Of a DNA stretch of 64,000 nt, positions 60,214 to 64,000 are shown in pieces. This stretch comes from Mesorhizobium_B sp963522145. GTDB lineage: Bacteria > Pseudomonadota > Alphaproteobacteria > Rhizobiales > Rhizobiaceae. The stretch covers positions 10,838 through 74,837 of the forward strand of contig CAUQXI010000017.1 of NCBI GenBank assembly GCA_963522145.1, read 5' to 3'. The notes under the pieces were generated by a model, which saw only the letters and a program-made list of their open reading frames with translations, was not told where the DNA came from and ran no database searches. How positions within the stretch are numbered: the first letter of the stretch is position 1; each line of letters begins with the position of its first letter. The translations under genes were made by a program, and so were the position numbers.

Positions 60214-60221
60214 GGTTAACC
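60214..60221. promoter_or_regulatory. Palindromic GGTTAACC upstream of pilA
   Basis: GGTTAACC lies about 150 bases upstream of the pilA start in the 279-base gap between pilA and the divergent CpaC-N-domain gene. A further TTAACGAA occurs at 60166. The heptamer GGTTAAC is shared with the regions before cpaB and tadD. In Caulobacter, pilA is activated by CtrA, which recognises TTAA-type half-sites; assignment here is speculative. Confidence 0.3.
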
Positions 60222-60345
60222 GGCGCTGAAGTAGCCGCTCGAGATCAGGGGACGCTCGGCGGCCAAGCATGCCTGCTTAACTGCGTGTTCACCATTCCTG
60301 GCCATGATCGCTGGCGAATAGATCTTCCTCTTTCGAGGCACCGGC

Positions 60346-60765
60346 ATGGCGCGCGCCTTCTTTCTGATCCGATTGCTTCCGGCGCTGCTGCTCGGTTCGG
60401 CGTCGCTGCCCGCGCAGGCGGAAGGCGCGATCCCGGTCGCGATGAACCAGGCCAAGATCCTGAAGCTGTCGCGACCCGCCGACACGATCGTGATCGGCAA
60501 TCCGGCGATCGCGGATGCTTCCGTTCAGGATGCGCATACCATCGTCCTGACCGGCAAGGGCTTCGGCGTCACCAATGTGGTGGTGCTCGATACGGACGGC
60601 GTGCCCATCATGGACGAACAGGTGGTGGTATCGCGCTCCGACGAGAGTTCCGTGCGTGTTTACCGCCGAGCCTCGGTTCAAACGCTCTCCTGCACGCCCT
60701 ACTGCGAAAGCTCCACCAAGAACGACGCCGAGCGCAGTTCGGACTCCGAGCTGGGCGGCCTTTGA
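60346..60765 (+). CDS. Secreted stand-alone pilus-assembly N-terminal (CpaC-N-like) domain protein
   Basis: A 139-residue protein with a signal peptide (cleavage after AQA, about residue 25). The body VAMNQAKILKLSRPADTIVIGNPAIADASV (split here) and GFGVTNVVVLDTDG matches the N-terminal domain of CpaC-type secretins, seen here without the secretin barrel. A polar C-terminus with two cysteines (LSCTPYCESS) follows. It reads divergently from the pilin genes and upstream of two TadE-like genes, so a periplasmic role in Flp pilus assembly is likely, mechanism unknown. Confidence 0.82.
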   Translation: MARAFFLIRLLPALLLGSASLPAQAEGAIPVAMNQAKILKLSRPADTIVIGNPAIADASVQDAHTIVLTGKGFGVTNVVVLDTDGVPIMDEQVVVSRSDESSVRVYRRASVQTLSCTPYCESSTKNDAERSSDSELGGL

Positions 60766-60927
60766 TCCAGGCCCGTGTTCCCGGCGGATGAGGCGCCGTG
60801 GTAAACACTGCCTTTCGCCGTCAGCCGGAATTGGCGCCACTCGCGGAACCGCCGGGCAAGGCCTTTGCTCTAAGAACGCGGGATGAGGACGGCATCTGAA
60901 GCCGCCGGGTGCCACCGCAGGACAGGC

Positions 60928-61503
60928 ATGACAATGGGGTTTCAAGGGACAGCGGAGAACGATCGAGGTCCCTGGAGGCGTCGGCTGCTCTTGCCGTTCC
61001 TCAAGGATCGCCGAGGCAGCACGGCCATCGAGTTCGCCATGCTGGCGCTTCCCTTTTCCGCCCTGGTGTTCGCGATCCTCGAGAGTTGCATCTCGTTTGC
61101 GGGCCAGCAGGTGCTGTCCAATGCAGCGGAGGACGTGGCGCGCCAGATACGGACAGGTCAGGTCAAGGCCGCGGCCATCACCGAAACATCACTCAAGACC
61201 ATGATCTGCGACCGCATCAAGATCATGGTTTCCACCGGATGCCCCGGTCTCATCGTCGATCTGCGCGAATACGACACCTTTGCCGATGCCGCCAAGGAGC
61301 GGATCAAGCTCACCAATGGCGACATCGACCAGACCGGCTTCGACGTGAAGCCGGGCAAGAGCCAGACCAAGAACATGCTGCGCGTGTTCTACCGCTGGCC
61401 GGTGGTCACCGATTTTATGCGCAAGTGGATGTCGAACCTGAAGGATGGCACGACGCTCCACTTCGCCTCCGTGACCTGGCAGAACGAGCCGTTCGATGAT
61501 TGA
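60928..61503 (+). CDS. TadE-like pseudopilin (first)
   Basis: A 191-residue TadE/TadF-type minor pilin. A basic N-terminal stretch ends in DRRG, followed by STAIEFAMLALPFSALVFAIL (split here), with the Glu at position 5 typical of substrates of CpaA. The C-terminal domain is periplasmic with two cysteines (MICDRIK and STGCPG) that might form a disulfide. ATG 60928 follows AGGACAGG. It overlaps the next TadE-like gene by 8 bases. Confidence 0.87.
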   Translation: MTMGFQGTAENDRGPWRRRLLLPFLKDRRGSTAIEFAMLALPFSALVFAILESCISFAGQQVLSNAAEDVARQIRTGQVKAAAITETSLKTMICDRIKIMVSTGCPGLIVDLREYDTFADAAKERIKLTNGDIDQTGFDVKPGKSQTKNMLRVFYRWPVVTDFMRKWMSNLKDGTTLHFASVTWQNEPFDD

Positions 61504-62116
61504 ACCCTTTCGCTGCTCGATCGGACGAGCTTTGTTGCGGCGCGTTCGCGCTTTCGCTCATGACCGGCGCGGTGTGGCGGCGATCGAGTTCGCCATCCTC
61601 GTGCCGCTCCTCTTCTGCCTGTACTTCGTGTCCATGGAAGTGTCGCAGGGTGTCGAAACCAGCAAGAAAAACGGTCGCATCAGTTCCATGGTGGCGGATC
61701 TGATCACGCAGCAGACGTCGATCAGCAGTTCCGAGGTGGACGCGATCATGAAGATCGGCGAAGCCCTGCTGCAGCCTTATAATCGCTCCAAGCCCACCAT
61801 CACCGTCACCGCGATCCGCATTTCCGACGACACAACGCCGAAGGTCACGGTGGCATGGTCGCGGCGGATGACGAATGGGGCCATGTCGACGCCGTTCACC
61901 GTGGGCGAAAAGACCACCGTTCCAGCGAAGCTGCTCTTGCGCGATAGCTTCCTAATCAAGGTAGACAGCACGATGGGCTACAAGCCGGTGCTTCTCTGGT
62001 CCGCCGCCGACAAGAAGGCGCTTGGAATCATGTCGTCCTTCGATGCGATCGCCATGGGCGAAACCTATTATCTCCGGCCGCGCCAGACCGAGATCATCGC
62101 GTGTTCGGGCTGCTGA
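61496..62116 (+). CDS. TadE-like pseudopilin (second)
   Basis: A 206-residue TadE/TadG-like minor pilin. The processing region is AHDRRG followed by VAAIEFAILVPLLFCLYF, with Glu at position 5 of the predicted mature protein. The periplasmic domain ends in IIACSGC. No von Willebrand A domain is present, so it is not a full TadG. It overlaps the first TadE-like gene by 8 bases, suggesting the two pseudopilins are made together. Confidence 0.87.
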   Translation: MIEPFRCSIGRALLRRVRAFAHDRRGVAAIEFAILVPLLFCLYFVSMEVSQGVETSKKNGRISSMVADLITQQTSISSSEVDAIMKIGEALLQPYNRSKPTITVTAIRISDDTTPKVTVAWSRRMTNGAMSTPFTVGEKTTVPAKLLLRDSFLIKVDSTMGYKPVLLWSAADKKALGIMSSFDAIAMGETYYLRPRQTEIIACSGC

Positions 62117-62183
62117 GCCTCCAGCATCTGAGCGCGAAGCCTGCCTGATTGCCAAGACATCGGCGGGCTCTTATCTCCCGGCC

Positions 62184-63404
62184 ATGGCGCGCGCCTTTCT
62201 TTTTGTTCTTGATTCCTTTGGCATCGGCCACGCTTCCGACGCGGCGCGCTTCGGCGATGAGGGCGCAAACACGCTTGGCCACATCGCGGAAGCCTGTGCC
62301 CGGGGAGACGCGGACCGACCCGGGATCCGACACGGCCCCCTCCTCCTGCCGAACCTCGAGAGGCTCGGCCTGCGCCAGGCAGCCGATATCGCTGCTGGAC
62401 GCAGTGCGGCTCCATCAAGCGACTTGCGCCAAGGCGCCTTTTTCGGCGCGGCGCAGGAAGTCTCGAACGGCAAGGACACGCCGTCGGGCCACTGGGAGAT
62501 CGCCGGCCTGCCGGTGCCCTTCGACTGGGGCTACTTCCCCTTAGCGGTGCCCGCCTTTCCGCGCGAACTCCTCGATGCAATCACCCGCGAGGCAGGACTC
62601 GATGGCACGCTCGCCAACATCCACGCCTCCGGCACGGAGGTGATCGCCCGGTATGGCGAGGAGCATTGCGCGACGGGCAAGCCGATCTTCTATACCTCCG
62701 CCGACTCCGTTCTTCAGATCGCAGCACATGAGGAGGTTTTCGGTCTCGAGAGGCTTTACGCGCTTTGCGCCATTGCGCGGACCCATGTCGATCCGCTCAA
62801 TATCGGCCGCGTGATCGCCCGGCCTTTCACCGGCACGGACGCCGCAAGCTTCCGGCGCACGGCGAACCGTCGCGATTATGCCGTCCCGCCGCCCTCTCCC
62901 ACGCTGCTCAACCGCGTGGAGGCAGCCGGCAGACGCGTGTTCGGGATCGGCAAGATTTCGGACATCTTCGCAGGCTCGGGCATCACATGCGCTCGCAAGG
63001 CGCCGAACAACGATGCCGTGTTCGACGCCAGCCTCGCGGCGATGGAAGAAGCGCAGTCCGGCGACTTGGTCTTCTCGAATTTCGTGGACTTCGACATGCT
63101 CTACGGCCATCGTCGCGACGTGGGCGGCTATGCGGCGGCACTCGAAGCGTTCGACCGGCGGCTGCCTGAGGTGCTCGATGCCTTGCGCGGTGGAGACATG
63201 CTCGTGCTGACGGCCGATCATGGCTGCGACCCGACCTGGCAGGGCACTGATCATACGCGCGAGCGCGTGCCCGTTCTGGGGCTCGTGCCGGGAAGACAAA
63301 GCGGCGCAATCGGCCTCCGCTCTTCCTTCAGCGATATTGGTGAAACGCTCGCGCGCCATCTCGGGATCGCGCGCGGAAACCACGGAACGCCGTTCCATGC
63401 CTGA
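62184..63404 (+). CDS. deoB: Phosphopentomutase
   Basis: A 406-residue alkaline-phosphatase-superfamily mutase interconverting ribose or deoxyribose 1- and 5-phosphates in nucleoside salvage. Metal ligands and signature are visible: LDSFGIGHASDA (Asp near residue 9), GKDTPSGHWEIAG, the FDMLYGHRRD motif and TADHGCDPTWQGTDHTRE near the C-terminus. ATG 62184 gives the exact N-terminus MARAFLFVLDSFGIG; a longer frame upstream is noise. Its stop overlaps the mutM start by 8 bases. Confidence 0.95.
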   Translation: MARAFLFVLDSFGIGHASDAARFGDEGANTLGHIAEACARGDADRPGIRHGPLLLPNLERLGLRQAADIAAGRSAAPSSDLRQGAFFGAAQEVSNGKDTPSGHWEIAGLPVPFDWGYFPLAVPAFPRELLDAITREAGLDGTLANIHASGTEVIARYGEEHCATGKPIFYTSADSVLQIAAHEEVFGLERLYALCAIARTHVDPLNIGRVIARPFTGTDAASFRRTANRRDYAVPPPSPTLLNRVEAAGRRVFGIGKISDIFAGSGITCARKAPNNDAVFDASLAAMEEAQSGDLVFSNFVDFDMLYGHRRDVGGYAAALEAFDRRLPEVLDALRGGDMLVLTADHGCDPTWQGTDHTRERVPVLGLVPGRQSGAIGLRSSFSDIGETLARHLGIARGNHGTPFHA

Positions 63405-64000
63405 ATTGCCCGAGGTCGAAACCGTTCGTCGCGGGCTTGCTCCCGTCATGGAAGGCGCGCGCATTGATTCCGTGGACGCGCGGCGGACTCATCTCCGCTT
63501 TCCCCTGCCCGAGGATTTCGCCGCCTGCCTCGAGGGCCGCACCATCACCGGCCTGGGCCGCCGGGCGAAATACCTGCTTGTTCATCTCGACCAAGGGCCG
63601 GCGCTGATCTGCCATCTCGGCATGTCAGGCTCGTTCCGGGTGGAGCGCGAAACGGAAACAGACGCTCCCGGCATCTTCCACCATCCGCGATCGAAGGCGG
63701 AAGCCCACGACCATGTGGTGTTCCATCTTCTGCCCGAAGCAGGCGGGCCGTGCCGGGTGGTGTTCAACGATCCGCGCCGCTTCGGCTTCATGCTGTTCGC
63801 GACAAGTGAGCCGGCGATCCATCCCATGCTGGACGGGCTCGGCGTCGAGCCGACGGGCAATGCGCTCGACGGCGTCATGATCGGCGCGCTGTTCCGGAAC
63901 AAGCGAACGCCCCTCAAGGCGGCTCTGCTCGACCAGACGCTGATTGCGGGCTTGGGCAATATCTATGTGTCGGAAGCGCTGTGGCGGGCGGGCCTGAGCC
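63397..64000 (+). CDS. mutM: Formamidopyrimidine-DNA glycosylase (3' end outside window)
   Basis: The first 201 residues of Fpg/MutM, which removes 8-oxoguanine and nicks the site. The N-terminus MPELPEVETVRRGL has the catalytic Pro2 and Glu3. LGRRAKYLLVHL (Lys of the active site), CHLGMSGSFRV, FNDPRRFGFM and the helix-two-turn-helix (ALLDQTLIAGLGNIYVSEAL) are intact. The C-terminal zinc finger is cut off by the window end. The start lies inside the deoB 3' end (8-base overlap), an uncommon pairing. Confidence 0.93.
   Translation, partial: MPELPEVETVRRGLAPVMEGARIDSVDARRTHLRFPLPEDFAACLEGRTITGLGRRAKYLLVHLDQGPALICHLGMSGSFRVERETETDAPGIFHHPRSKAEAHDHVVFHLLPEAGGPCRVVFNDPRRFGFMLFATSEPAIHPMLDGLGVEPTGNALDGVMIGALFRNKRTPLKAALLDQTLIAGLGNIYVSEALWRAGLS

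Overview
The window looks like chromosomal DNA of a GC-rich alphaproteobacterium of the order Hyphomicrobiales (Rhizobiales), probably a Phyllobacteriaceae-like genus such as Chelativorans, Mesorhizobium or Aquamicrobium. This rests on recognised protein families and gene order (rpmH-rnpA-yidC-engB, argB-HAD-dapD-dapE, truA-fmt-def, ffs-dnaX-ybaB-recR, yejA-yejA-yejB-yejE-yejF and a cpa/tad pilus cluster), not on a database search. Most of it is conserved core genome. TTG and GTG starts that share bases with the previous stop codon (TTGA, GTGA) are common.

Region by region. 1-780: right end of an integrated element; the end of a large serine recombinase gene runs antisense through a tRNA-Arg(ACG). 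916-4700: minus-strand set of a VTT/DedA-like membrane protein, a disulfide-reductase-like flavoprotein and an orphan sensor kinase. 5016-8142: rpmH, rnpA, yidC, engB (translation and membrane insertion). 8227-10916: opposing block of ECF sigma factor, RskA-like anti-sigma, fasciclin protein and exported MsrB. 11078-21148: argB, a HAD nucleotidase, DUF817, a copper-chaperone pair, a LOG protein, dapD, DUF805 proteins, a PQQ-type dehydrogenase and dapE (arginine and lysine/peptidoglycan precursor synthesis). 21160-24916: truA-fmt-def, rmuC and a 42-residue basic protein. 24941-28945: a coiled-coil DUF6481 protein, two luciferase-like oxidoreductases and a lytic transglycosylase. 29001-32150: recR, ybaB, dnaX and the SRP RNA gene ffs. 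32249-36460: HIT protein, nudC, pheA, kdsB and a membrane-anchored cytochrome c.

36501-44818 is a peptide/muropeptide ABC transporter operon (two binding proteins, YejB, YejE, YejF) interrupted exactly at the yejE/yejF junction by a VapBC toxin-antitoxin module. 44831-49613 holds a hydroxyacid reductase, an NlpC/P60 hydrolase coupled to a MarR regulator, an EI24-type membrane protein, an IsdG/HmuQ-like monooxygenase and an M17 aminopeptidase. 49804-62116 is a complete-looking Flp/Tad pilus locus: two Flp pilins, prepilin peptidase, CpaB, secretin CpaC, CpaD, CpaE, ATPase CpaF, TadB, TadC and the divergent tadD, plus two TadE-like pseudopilins and a small CpaC-N-domain protein on the other strand. 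deoB and the start of mutM close the window.

The most notable points are the vapBC insertion, whose removal on paper restores a perfect ATGA yejE/yejF overlap; the recombinase reading frame that borrows its end from a tRNA gene; a 29-bp tandem repeat grown from the 3' end of a membrane-protein gene; the sigma/anti-sigma/fasciclin/MsrB block between engB and argB; and a GGTTAAC motif upstream of three pilus transcription units. I found no CRISPR array, no insertion sequence and no clearly novel multi-gene defence system.
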